Source: Histidinibacterium lentulum
GTDB taxonomy: Bacteria; Pseudomonadota; Alphaproteobacteria; Rhodobacterales; Rhodobacteraceae
Assembly: GCF_003789055.1 (NCBI RefSeq)
Contig: NZ_ML119084.1
Span: 124,001 to 188,000, forward strand
Reading direction: 5' to 3'
DNA length: 64,000 nucleotides
The notes beneath the pieces are model-generated. The model made no database searches and had not been told where the DNA came from. It worked only from the letters and a program-made list of their open reading frames with translations. Shown here piece by piece: positions 34,916 to 42,095 of this stretch. The position numbers and the translations under genes are program-made. Every line of letters begins with the position of its first letter. Position 1 is the first letter of the stretch.

Positions 34916-36429
34916 GCGACGCGCTGCTGCGCCTCGACGGGGTGACAAAGGCCTATCCGGGCGTCGTCGCCAATGCCGATGTCTCCATGACCATCCGCCC
35001 CGGCGAAATCCACGCCCTGCTGGGAGAGAACGGCGCCGGCAAGTCGACGCTGGTCAAGGCGATCTACGGCCTCGTCACGCCCGACCGGGGCCGCATGACC
35101 CTCATGGGACGGCCCTACGCGCCCCACGATCCCCATGCCGCGCGCGCCGCCGGGGTGGCCATGGTCTTCCAGCATTTCTCGCTCTTCGACGCGCTCACCG
35201 TGGCCGAGAACGTGGCCCTCGGCATGGAGGATCCGCCGCCCTTCCGCACCCTCGCGGCCCGCATCCGGGAGGTCAGCGAGACCTACGGCCTGCCGCTCGA
35301 CCCGTTCCGCACCGTGGGCGATCTCTCGGCGGGGGAACGCCAGCGGGTGGAGATCGTGCGCTGCCTCCTGCAGGACCCGAAGCTCCTGATCATGGACGAG
35401 CCCACCAGCGTGCTCACTCCGCAGGAGGTGGCGATCCTGTTCGAGACCCTGCGCAAGCTCTCCGCCGAGGGCACGGCGATCCTCTACATCTCCCACAAGC
35501 TCGAGGAGATCCGCGCGCTCTGCGAAAGCGCCACGATCCTGCGGCTGGGCCGGGTCGTGGCGACCTGCGACCCGCGCGAAACCTCGGCCCGCGCCATGGC
35601 CGAGATGATGGTGGGCGGCAGCCTCCATGTGCCCGCGCGCGACAGGGCCGAACCCGGCGCGGTGGTGCTGCGGATCGAGGGACTTTCCGCGGCCTCGCCC
35701 AGGGCTTTCGGGACGTCGCTCAAGGACGTCCGTCTCGAGGTCCGCCGCGGAGAGGTGCTGGGCATCGGCGGCGTCGCAGGCAACGGGCAGGACGAGCTTC
35801 TGGCCGCCCTCTCCGGCGAGATGACCGCGCCGCGGGGGCTGATCTTCTTCGAGGATCACGACGTCGGCCCCATGGGGCCCGACGCGCGCCGCGCGCTGGG
35901 GCTGCTCGCCGCTCCCGAAGAGAGGAACGGCCATGCCGCCGCCCCGGGGATGAGCCTGACGGAGAACGCCGCCCTCACGGGGCGCGTGCGCGAAGGGCTG
36001 ACCCGGCGCGGCTTTCTCGACTGGGGGCGGGCCCGGGGCTTCGCGGCCTCGGTGATCGAGACCTTCGACGTGCGCACGCCCGGGACCGAGACCGCCGCCG
36101 GGGCGCTGTCGGGCGGGAACCTGCAGAAATTCGTGATCGGGCGGGAGATCCTGCAGCGGCCCGAGGTCCTGGTGGTGAACCAGCCCACCTGGGGCGTCGA
36201 TGCCTCGGCGGCCGCCGCGATCCGGCAGGCGCTGCTCGACATCGCGGAGCGGGGCGCGGCGGTGGTGGCGATCAGCCAGGACCTCGACGAGCTGATGGAG
36301 ATCTCCGACCGCTTCGCGGCGCTGAACGAGGGCCGCCTGTCGCCGCCGCGGCCTGCCGCCGGGCTGACGGTGGAGGAGATCGGGCTGATGCTGGGCGGGG
36401 CCCATGACATGGACGTGGCCCATGTGTGA
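34912..36429 (+). CDS. Nucleoside/purine ABC importer, tandem ATPase subunit
   Basis: A 505-residue double ABC ATPase of the sugar/nucleoside (MglA/YufO) type. The first domain has GENGAGKST (about 39), LSAGERQRVEI (about 140) and MDEPTSVLTP. The second has the degenerate Walker A GGVAGNGQDEL (about 284), GALSGGNLQKFVIGRE (about 397) and VVNQPTWGVD. It overlaps xdhC and precedes two permeases and a BMP-family binding protein, so it most likely energises import of purine nucleosides or bases for XdhAB. Confidence 0.92.
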   Translation: MSDALLRLDGVTKAYPGVVANADVSMTIRPGEIHALLGENGAGKSTLVKAIYGLVTPDRGRMTLMGRPYAPHDPHAARAAGVAMVFQHFSLFDALTVAENVALGMEDPPPFRTLAARIREVSETYGLPLDPFRTVGDLSAGERQRVEIVRCLLQDPKLLIMDEPTSVLTPQEVAILFETLRKLSAEGTAILYISHKLEEIRALCESATILRLGRVVATCDPRETSARAMAEMMVGGSLHVPARDRAEPGAVVLRIEGLSAASPRAFGTSLKDVRLEVRRGEVLGIGGVAGNGQDELLAALSGEMTAPRGLIFFEDHDVGPMGPDARRALGLLAAPEERNGHAAAPGMSLTENAALTGRVREGLTRRGFLDWGRARGFAASVIETFDVRTPGTETAAGALSGGNLQKFVIGREILQRPEVLVVNQPTWGVDASAAAAIRQALLDIAERGAAVVAISQDLDELMEISDRFAALNEGRLSPPRPAAGLTVEEIGLMLGGAHDMDVAHV

Positions 36430-36458
36430 GGCGCGGCGCGGTGTGTCGAGCGGGAGGT

Positions 36459-36523
36459 GGGTTGGAAACCCGCCCTACGGCGGGATGGCGCGCGGGGCGT
36501 CGCGGGTTGGAAACCCGCCCTAC
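36459..36523. repeat. Two direct copies of a 20-base palindrome-bearing repeat in the 300-base gap 36430-36729
   Basis: GGGTTGGAAACCCGCCCTAC occurs at 36459-36478 and again exactly at 36504-36523, 45 bases apart. Each can fold (GGGTTGGAAACCC). The same motif, read as GTAGGGCGGGTTTCCAACCC, is familiar as a widespread dispersed repeat. The rest of the gap between the ATPase and first permease genes holds no gene that I can see; a 12-base inverted pair GGACGTC-type is weak. The hairpins could lower expression of downstream genes. Confidence 0.8.
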
Positions 36524-36729
36524 CTGAATTCCGGAGGGGGCGCGGGCGACCAGCCCGCGCCGCGGCCGCCCCTCCCCGGGGGCGGGCGCATGGCCGACGT
36601 CCCGCTCCGAACGGCCGTTCGGCGGGACGTCACGATAAAGCGCCCCGCTCGACCGGTGCAAAGCGCCCACCCAGGGGCGGCCCCGTCACGGGCTGATCGC
36701 AAGCACCGCCGCCCCGAAAGCCCCGCCCC

Positions 36730-37851
36730 ATGATCGCCCTCGAGCGCCGCCCCCAGGCCTCGACGGCCTGGACCTGGGCCGCCCCCCTGATGGCCGTGGT
36801 CCTGACGATGATCTTCGGCGGGCTCCTCTTCGCCGCGCTCGGCAAGGACCCGCTCGTCGCCATCCGCACCATCTTCTGGGACCCGCTCTTCGGCGAGTTC
36901 GCCTCCTTCTACCGACCGCAGCTTCTGGTGAAGGGCGCGCCCCTCGTGCTCATCGCCATCGGCCTCAGCTTCGGCTTCCGGGCGGGGATCTGGAACATCG
37001 GGGCCGAGGGGCAGTACATCCTCGGCGCGATCTGCGGGGCCGCCGTGGGCCTCGCCCTCTACCCCTCCGAGGCGCGCTGGCTGATCTTCCCCCTGATGAT
37101 CGCGGGCGGCGCCCTGGGCGGGTTTCTCTGGGCGATGATCCCGGGCCTCCTGAAGGTGCGCTTCAACGCCAACGAGATCCTCGTCTCGCTCATGCTCGTC
37201 TATGTGGCCGAGCAGCTTCTGGCGGCCATGGCCCTCGGCGCGCTGAAGAACCCCGAGGGCATGGGCTTTCCCGGAAGCCGCAACCTCGCCCAGTGGGACA
37301 GCTCCGTCAGCTGGATCGACCGTAGTGCCGGGCTGCACTGGGGCGTGCTCTTCGCGCTCGGCGCGGTGGTGGCGGCTTATGCGCTGATGGCGCGGCACGT
37401 CCTGGGCTTCCAGATCCGGCTGACCGGGCAGAGCCCCCGCGCCGCGGCCTTCGCCGGGGTGCGGCCGAACCGGCTGATCCTCGTCTGCCTCGGCCTCGCC
37501 GGCGCGCTCGCGGGCCTCGCGGGCATGTTCGAGGTGACGGGGCCGGCGGGACAGATCACCATCGACTTCAACGTGGGCTACGGCTTCACCGCGATCATCG
37601 TGGCCTTCCTCGGGCGGCTCCATCCCGTGGGCATCCTGCTGGCGGGCGGGATCATGGCGCTGACCTACATCGGCGGCGAGATCGCCCAGAACCAGCTCGG
37701 CACCCCCGCCGCGGCGATCCAGGTCTTCCAGGGGATGCTGCTGTTCTTCCTTCTCGCGGTGGATGTGCTCACCCACTACCGCCTGCGCCTCGGCCGCAAG
37801 GCCCCCGCCCCGGCGCCGCGTCCCGCGCCAGCCCCGGAGGCCGCCGAATGA
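36730..37851 (+). CDS. Nucleoside/purine ABC importer permease 1
   Basis: A 373-residue inner-membrane permease of the YufP/BmpD-linked branched-chain-type family with about eight to ten hydrophobic segments. GIWNIGAEGQYILGAICGA (about 90-108) and KVRFNANEILVSLMLVYVAE (about 145) are hallmarks of this group. The carboxy tail is Pro/Ala-rich (APAPRPAPAPEAAE) and cytoplasmic. The 300 bases before it contain repeats, unlike the overlapping joins elsewhere in the operon. It pairs with the permease at 37928. Confidence 0.9.
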   Translation: MIALERRPQASTAWTWAAPLMAVVLTMIFGGLLFAALGKDPLVAIRTIFWDPLFGEFASFYRPQLLVKGAPLVLIAIGLSFGFRAGIWNIGAEGQYILGAICGAAVGLALYPSEARWLIFPLMIAGGALGGFLWAMIPGLLKVRFNANEILVSLMLVYVAEQLLAAMALGALKNPEGMGFPGSRNLAQWDSSVSWIDRSAGLHWGVLFALGAVVAAYALMARHVLGFQIRLTGQSPRAAAFAGVRPNRLILVCLGLAGALAGLAGMFEVTGPAGQITIDFNVGYGFTAIIVAFLGRLHPVGILLAGGIMALTYIGGEIAQNQLGTPAAAIQVFQGMLLFFLLAVDVLTHYRLRLGRKAPAPAPRPAPAPEAAE

Positions 37852-37927
37852 ATGCCGCGCGCCTCACGGGATGGCGGGCGGGGCGATGCGCCAGCGAGCG
37901 ACGACCGGCAGCCTTGAGGCCCGCGCC

Positions 37928-38830
37928 ATGATCGACCCCGCCCTCCTGATCGCGTCCCTCATGGTCGCCTCGACGCCCATCCTCCTTGCCGCCATCGGCG
38001 AGCTCGTGGTGGAACGCTCGGGCGTGCTGAACCTCGGCGTCGAGGGCATGATGATCACCGGCGCCATCTGCGGCATCGCCGCGGCGCTCTGGGCCGAGAC
38101 CCCCTGGGCCGGGTTCCTCGCCGCGGCCGTGGGCGGGGCGCTCCTGTCGCTGCTCTTCGCCCTCCTCACGCAGGTGCTGATGTCGAACCAGGTCGCCACG
38201 GGCCTCGCGCTCACGCTCTTCGGCCTGGGCCTCTCGGCGCTCATCGGCCAGAGCTACAGCCAGATCCGCGCGCCCTCGCTGCAGCGCATCGACCTCGGCG
38301 CCCTGACCGACCTGCCCGTCGTGGGCCGTCTGCTCTTCGGGCAGGACCCGATGGTCTACATCTCGCTCCTGATCGTGGCGGGCACCTGGGCCTTCCTGCG
38401 CTTCAGCCGCGCCGGGCTGATCCTGCGCGCAGTGGGCGAGAACCACGACGCCGCCCATGCCCTCGGCTACAACGTGCGCCTCGTGCGGACCTGCGCCATC
38501 GCTTTCGGCGGTGCCTGCGCGGGGCTGGGCGGCGCCTATCTCAGCCTCGTGCGCGTGCCGCAATGGACCGACGGCATGACCGCTGGCGCGGGCTGGATCG
38601 CGCTCGCCATCGTCGTCTTCGCCTCCTGGCGGCCGTGGCGGCTCCTGCTCGGCGCCTATCTCTTCGGCGGCGTCACGGTGCTGCAGCTGAACCTGCAGGC
38701 GGGGGGCTTCGCCATCCCCGTCCAGTATCTCAGCATGAGCCCCTACATCGTCACCATCCTCGTCCTCGTCGTGATGAACGCGGGCCGCGCGCCCGGCTCG
38801 CTCGGCCGGACCTTCCACGCCTCGCACTGA
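37928..38830 (+). CDS. Nucleoside/purine ABC importer permease 2
   Basis: A 300-residue permease, partner of the preceding one. ERSGVLNLGVEGMMITGAICG (about 27-47) and GENHDAAHALGYNV (about 172) mark the YufQ-type subfamily. The start at 37928 is chosen because the hydrophobic amino end begins there; an in-frame upstream extension overlaps permease 1 and lacks conserved residues. About 76 bases separate it from the permease 1 stop, with no gene between. Confidence 0.9.
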   Translation: MIDPALLIASLMVASTPILLAAIGELVVERSGVLNLGVEGMMITGAICGIAAALWAETPWAGFLAAAVGGALLSLLFALLTQVLMSNQVATGLALTLFGLGLSALIGQSYSQIRAPSLQRIDLGALTDLPVVGRLLFGQDPMVYISLLIVAGTWAFLRFSRAGLILRAVGENHDAAHALGYNVRLVRTCAIAFGGACAGLGGAYLSLVRVPQWTDGMTAGAGWIALAIVVFASWRPWRLLLGAYLFGGVTVLQLNLQAGGFAIPVQYLSMSPYIVTILVLVVMNAGRAPGSLGRTFHASH

Positions 38831-38861
38831 GGCCTCACACCAACCAACAGGGGGACTGCCC

Positions 38862-39932
38862 ATGACACTCAAGCATCTGCTCGCCGGGGCCGCGATGGCG
38901 CTCGGCACCATGGCCGCGGCACAGGACGATCCCGTGACCGTCGGCTTCGTCTACGTCGGCCCGATCGGCGACGGCGGCTGGACCTACGAGCACGACCGCG
39001 CCCGCCTCGCCGTCGAGGAGCATTTCGGCGACGCGGTGGAAACGGTCTACCAGGAAAGCGTGCCCGAAGGCCCCGACGCCGTGCGGGTGATGACCCAGAT
39101 GGCGCTCAACGGCGCGGACCTGATCTTCACCACCTCCTTCGGCTACATGGACCAGACCATCGAGGTCGCCGAGCAGTTCCCGGACGTGAAGTTCGAGCAC
39201 GCGACCGGCTACAAGCGCGCCGACAACGTGTCGACCTATTCCGCGCGCTTCTACGAGGGCCGGGCGATCCAGGGCCATATCGCGGGCCAGATCACGGAAT
39301 CGAACATCATCGGCTACATCGGCTCCTACCCGATCCCCGAGGTGGTCCGCGGCATCAACTCGGCGTGGATCCACGCCCGCGAGGTGAACCCCGACGTCGA
39401 GTTCCGCATCGTCTGGGTCTACACCTGGTTCGATCCCGCGAAAGAGGCCGAGGCCGCCCGCGCCCTCATCGACCAGGGCGCAGACGTGATCCTGCAGCAC
39501 ACCGACTCGACCGCGCCCCAGGCCGCGGCGGCCGAGGCGGGCGGTGTCTACACCTTCGGCCAGGCCTCGGACATGGCGGAATTCGCACCGATGCCGCGGG
39601 TGTCCTCGATCATCGACGACTGGGCGCCCTACTACATCGACCGCGTGCAGGCCGTGATCGACGGCACCTGGGAATCGACCGACACCTGGGACGGCATCGG
39701 CCCCGGCATGGTCGGCATCGGCGAGATCACCGACGCAGTGCCCGAGGAGGTCCGCACCTCGGCGCTCGCCATGAAGGACGCCATCGCCTCGGGCGAATAC
39801 CACCCCTTCACCGGCCCGCTGAACCGGCAGGACGGCACGCCCTGGCTCGCCGAGGGCGAGATCGCGGACGATGGCACGCTCCTCGGCATGGACTTCTACG
39901 TCGAGGGCCTGACGGGCGACATCCCGCAGTAA
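38862..39932 (+). CDS. BMP-family periplasmic nucleoside/purine-binding protein
   Basis: A 356-residue binding protein of the Bmp/PnrA family, with signal peptide ending AAAQ. VTVGFVYVGPIGDGGWTYEHD opens the mature protein and supplies aromatic ligand contacts; SFGYMD near 95, IIGYIGSYPIPEV near 150 and QHTDSTAPQ near 215 also fit. GGGGGA before the ATG is the likely ribosome-binding site. It completes the ABC importer and is followed by a terminator-like hairpin, so this gene probably ends the xdh-transporter unit. Confidence 0.92.
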   Translation: MTLKHLLAGAAMALGTMAAAQDDPVTVGFVYVGPIGDGGWTYEHDRARLAVEEHFGDAVETVYQESVPEGPDAVRVMTQMALNGADLIFTTSFGYMDQTIEVAEQFPDVKFEHATGYKRADNVSTYSARFYEGRAIQGHIAGQITESNIIGYIGSYPIPEVVRGINSAWIHAREVNPDVEFRIVWVYTWFDPAKEAEAARALIDQGADVILQHTDSTAPQAAAAEAGGVYTFGQASDMAEFAPMPRVSSIIDDWAPYYIDRVQAVIDGTWESTDTWDGIGPGMVGIGEITDAVPEEVRTSALAMKDAIASGEYHPFTGPLNRQDGTPWLAEGEIADDGTLLGMDFYVEGLTGDIPQ

Positions 39933-39962
39933 GCCGCCGCCGGTCGCGCGGACGACCGCTCG

Positions 39963-39988
39963 AAGGGCAGGCCCCCGGGCCTGCCCTT
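39963..39988 (+). terminator. Hairpin downstream of the BMP gene
   Basis: AAGGGCAGGC and GCCTGCCCTT pair perfectly around a CCCCGG loop, 31 bases after the stop. Only TTGCCG follows rather than a T-run, so it may be a weak intrinsic or Rho-assisted terminator. Confidence 0.6.
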
Positions 39989-40055
39989 GCCGTATCCGGC
40001 TGCGGGCCGCGCAACCGCCCTTGTTCTCCGGCGGACCATCGGTCAGAGCGACGGC

Positions 40056-40805
40056 ATGGCAGCTCGTCAGGACAGATTCGCGAAACGGACGCGACGCCGG
40101 GCGGAGGACGTCCTTCACCGCCTCGCGGTCCGTGTCTACGGCGCCTGGATGGCATTCGCCTGGCGGACGATCCGCTGGGACAGGCAGGGCCTCGCCCCGT
40201 GGGAGGAGGCGCTGCGCGGCGGATCCCCCTTCGTCCTGGCGTCCTGGCACGGGCGGCTGTCCATGGTCCCCTATGTGTTCGACTGGCGCCGGTTGCCGTT
40301 CACGGTCCTCGCATTCGAGCATCCCGCGGCGCGCCTCGTGTCCCATGGCCTGCCGCGCCTCGGCATCGAGGTGGTCGAGGTCCCGAAGCGCGGCTCGCGG
40401 CGGCCCGCGGTAACGGCGGCCATCGCCGCGGTGCGGGCCGGGCGATGCCTCGGCCTCACGCCCGACGGCCCGGCCGGACCCGCCTTCGAGGCAAAGGCCG
40501 GGGTCATCGACATCGCCGCGCTGACCGGCGCCCCGGTGGTGCCGATCTCCTTTTCCGCCCGTCCCCGGATCGTGGCGCGAAGCTGGGACAGGTTCGTGCT
40601 GCCGCTGCCGTTCGGCCGCGGCACCATCCGGATGGGCGCGGCGATCCCGGTCCCCAAGGGCATGGACCCGGCCACGCGCGAAACGGTCCGCGCCCGGATC
40701 GAGGCCGCGCTCGACGCGCTCGACGCGGAATGCGACGCCGCAATGGGCCAGCGCCCGATCCCGCGCAGGCGCCGGGCCCCCGCCTCCGACCAGGAGCTGA
40801 CCTGA
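40056..40805 (+). CDS. DUF374 lysophospholipid acyltransferase-like protein
   Basis: A 249-residue protein of the DUF374 branch of the LPLAT acyltransferase superfamily. The HX4D-like catalytic region appears as SWHGRLSMVP (about residue 62), and PDGPAGP (about 136) is the conserved substrate-binding loop. A membrane-associated amino-terminal helix is basic (KRTRRRAEDVLHRL). Such proteins probably acylate lipid precursors at the inner membrane, but the substrate is not known. The ATG at 40056 is preferred over 39987, which overlaps the hairpin after the BMP gene. Confidence 0.82.
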   Translation: MAARQDRFAKRTRRRAEDVLHRLAVRVYGAWMAFAWRTIRWDRQGLAPWEEALRGGSPFVLASWHGRLSMVPYVFDWRRLPFTVLAFEHPAARLVSHGLPRLGIEVVEVPKRGSRRPAVTAAIAAVRAGRCLGLTPDGPAGPAFEAKAGVIDIAALTGAPVVPISFSARPRIVARSWDRFVLPLPFGRGTIRMGAAIPVPKGMDPATRETVRARIEAALDALDAECDAAMGQRPIPRRRRAPASDQELT

Positions 40806-40995
40806 CCCCGGGCGGGCATCGGGCCGAGCGGATCACGGGCCTGTGCACGCGCGCCTCGCATCCCCTCTTCCGCCCGGAGCGGGGACGTGGCAGCCTCCGC
40901 GCCATGCTGATCCGTCCCTCCTCCGCCGTCCGTCCCGCGATCCCCCCGGCGCCGCTTCGGTCGCCCCGGACCCGCGCCGGGACGCCCGCCCCGCC

Positions 40996-41820
40996 ATGCC
41001 GCTGAACCGCCGCGCCTTCCTGGCCGCAAGCGCGGGCAGCCTCGCCCTCGCCGCCTGCGGCTCCCGGACCGCCGCGCCCGCCCGCGGCGCCAGCGCCGCC
41101 GCAACGACACCCCGCGCCTTCGCGGGCCGCCCCTCGGGCTGGGGCGACGACAACCCCCACGACTGGATCGGCCGCGATCCCTACGGCTATCCGGTCCACG
41201 GCATCAATGTCAGCCGCTGGAACGGGTCCTCGGACTGGCAGACCGCAGCAGGGGCCGGAGTCTCCTTCGCCTTCATCAAGGCCACCGAGGGCGGCGACCT
41301 CCTCGACCCGCTCTTCGCCGAGCACTGGAACCGCAGCGCCGCGGCGGGCATCCCCCACGGCGCGTTCCATTTCTGGTATCACTGCCGCGACGGCGAGAGC
41401 CAGGCACGCTGGTTCATCCGGAACGTGCCGCGCCAGCCCGGGATGCTGCCCCCGGTGCTCGACATGGAATGGACACCGTTCTCCCCCACCTGCACCCGCC
41501 GCGCCCCCGCCGCCGAGATCCGCCGCGAGATGCAGACATGGCTGCGGATCGTGGGCGATCACTACGGCCAGCGTCCGCTGATCTACGTTGTGCCCGACTT
41601 CTTCGACGACGTGGGCCTCGCCAGCTTCACCGGCTACGAATGGTGGCTCCGGTCCACCGCCGCGCACCCGTCCGAACGCTATCCCGGCACGCCCTGGCGG
41701 GTCTGGCAGTATTCCGGCACCGGCCGGGTGCCGGGCTTCGCGACCCGCACCGATCTCAACACCTTCAACGGATCCCCCCAGACCTTCGCCGAATGGCGCA
41801 CCGCCCGGAGCGTTGCCTGA
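40996..41820 (+). CDS. GH25 lysozyme-like lipoprotein
   Basis: A 274-residue exported protein: a twin-arginine-like start (NRRAFLAASAG) runs into a lipobox (LAAC, Cys21), then a GH25 muramidase domain. VHGINVSRWNG (about 67-77) is the first strand; family members normally have Asp where Asn71 stands. VLDMEW supplies Asp156 and Glu158, the usual catalytic pair, and WQYSGTGRVPG is near the end. The start is set by the signal sequence; upstream in-frame codons are Pro/Arg-rich noise. The Asp-to-Asn change may alter activity. Confidence 0.88.
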   Translation: MPLNRRAFLAASAGSLALAACGSRTAAPARGASAAATTPRAFAGRPSGWGDDNPHDWIGRDPYGYPVHGINVSRWNGSSDWQTAAGAGVSFAFIKATEGGDLLDPLFAEHWNRSAAAGIPHGAFHFWYHCRDGESQARWFIRNVPRQPGMLPPVLDMEWTPFSPTCTRRAPAAEIRREMQTWLRIVGDHYGQRPLIYVVPDFFDDVGLASFTGYEWWLRSTAAHPSERYPGTPWRVWQYSGTGRVPGFATRTDLNTFNGSPQTFAEWRTARSVA

Positions 41821-42095
41821 GAGACCCTCAGGCGACCGCGGCGCGGAACTCCCGGCGTCTCAGCGACAGGTCATCCGCTTCCGCCCGGCCCCGAGCTCTG
41901 GAATCAGGGCGTAAAGCTCCGCCCGGGCCTCGCCGTCCGGCGCCGCGATGGCCTCCGCGCCGGGATGGAGGCTCTCCCCGCCGGAGGGACGCCCGCGCGC
42001 CACACGCCGCGCGCGGCCCGCGATCGGACCGCCCCGCGGGACGGCGGGCGGGGCGATCCGGCCCACCGGGCCGGGAGCGCCGTCCCGCCGCCGCC

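Noticed and set aside
36459-36523. Two 20-base direct repeats as a CRISPR remnant
   Set aside because: Only two copies, both matching a familiar dispersed repeat, and no cas genes.
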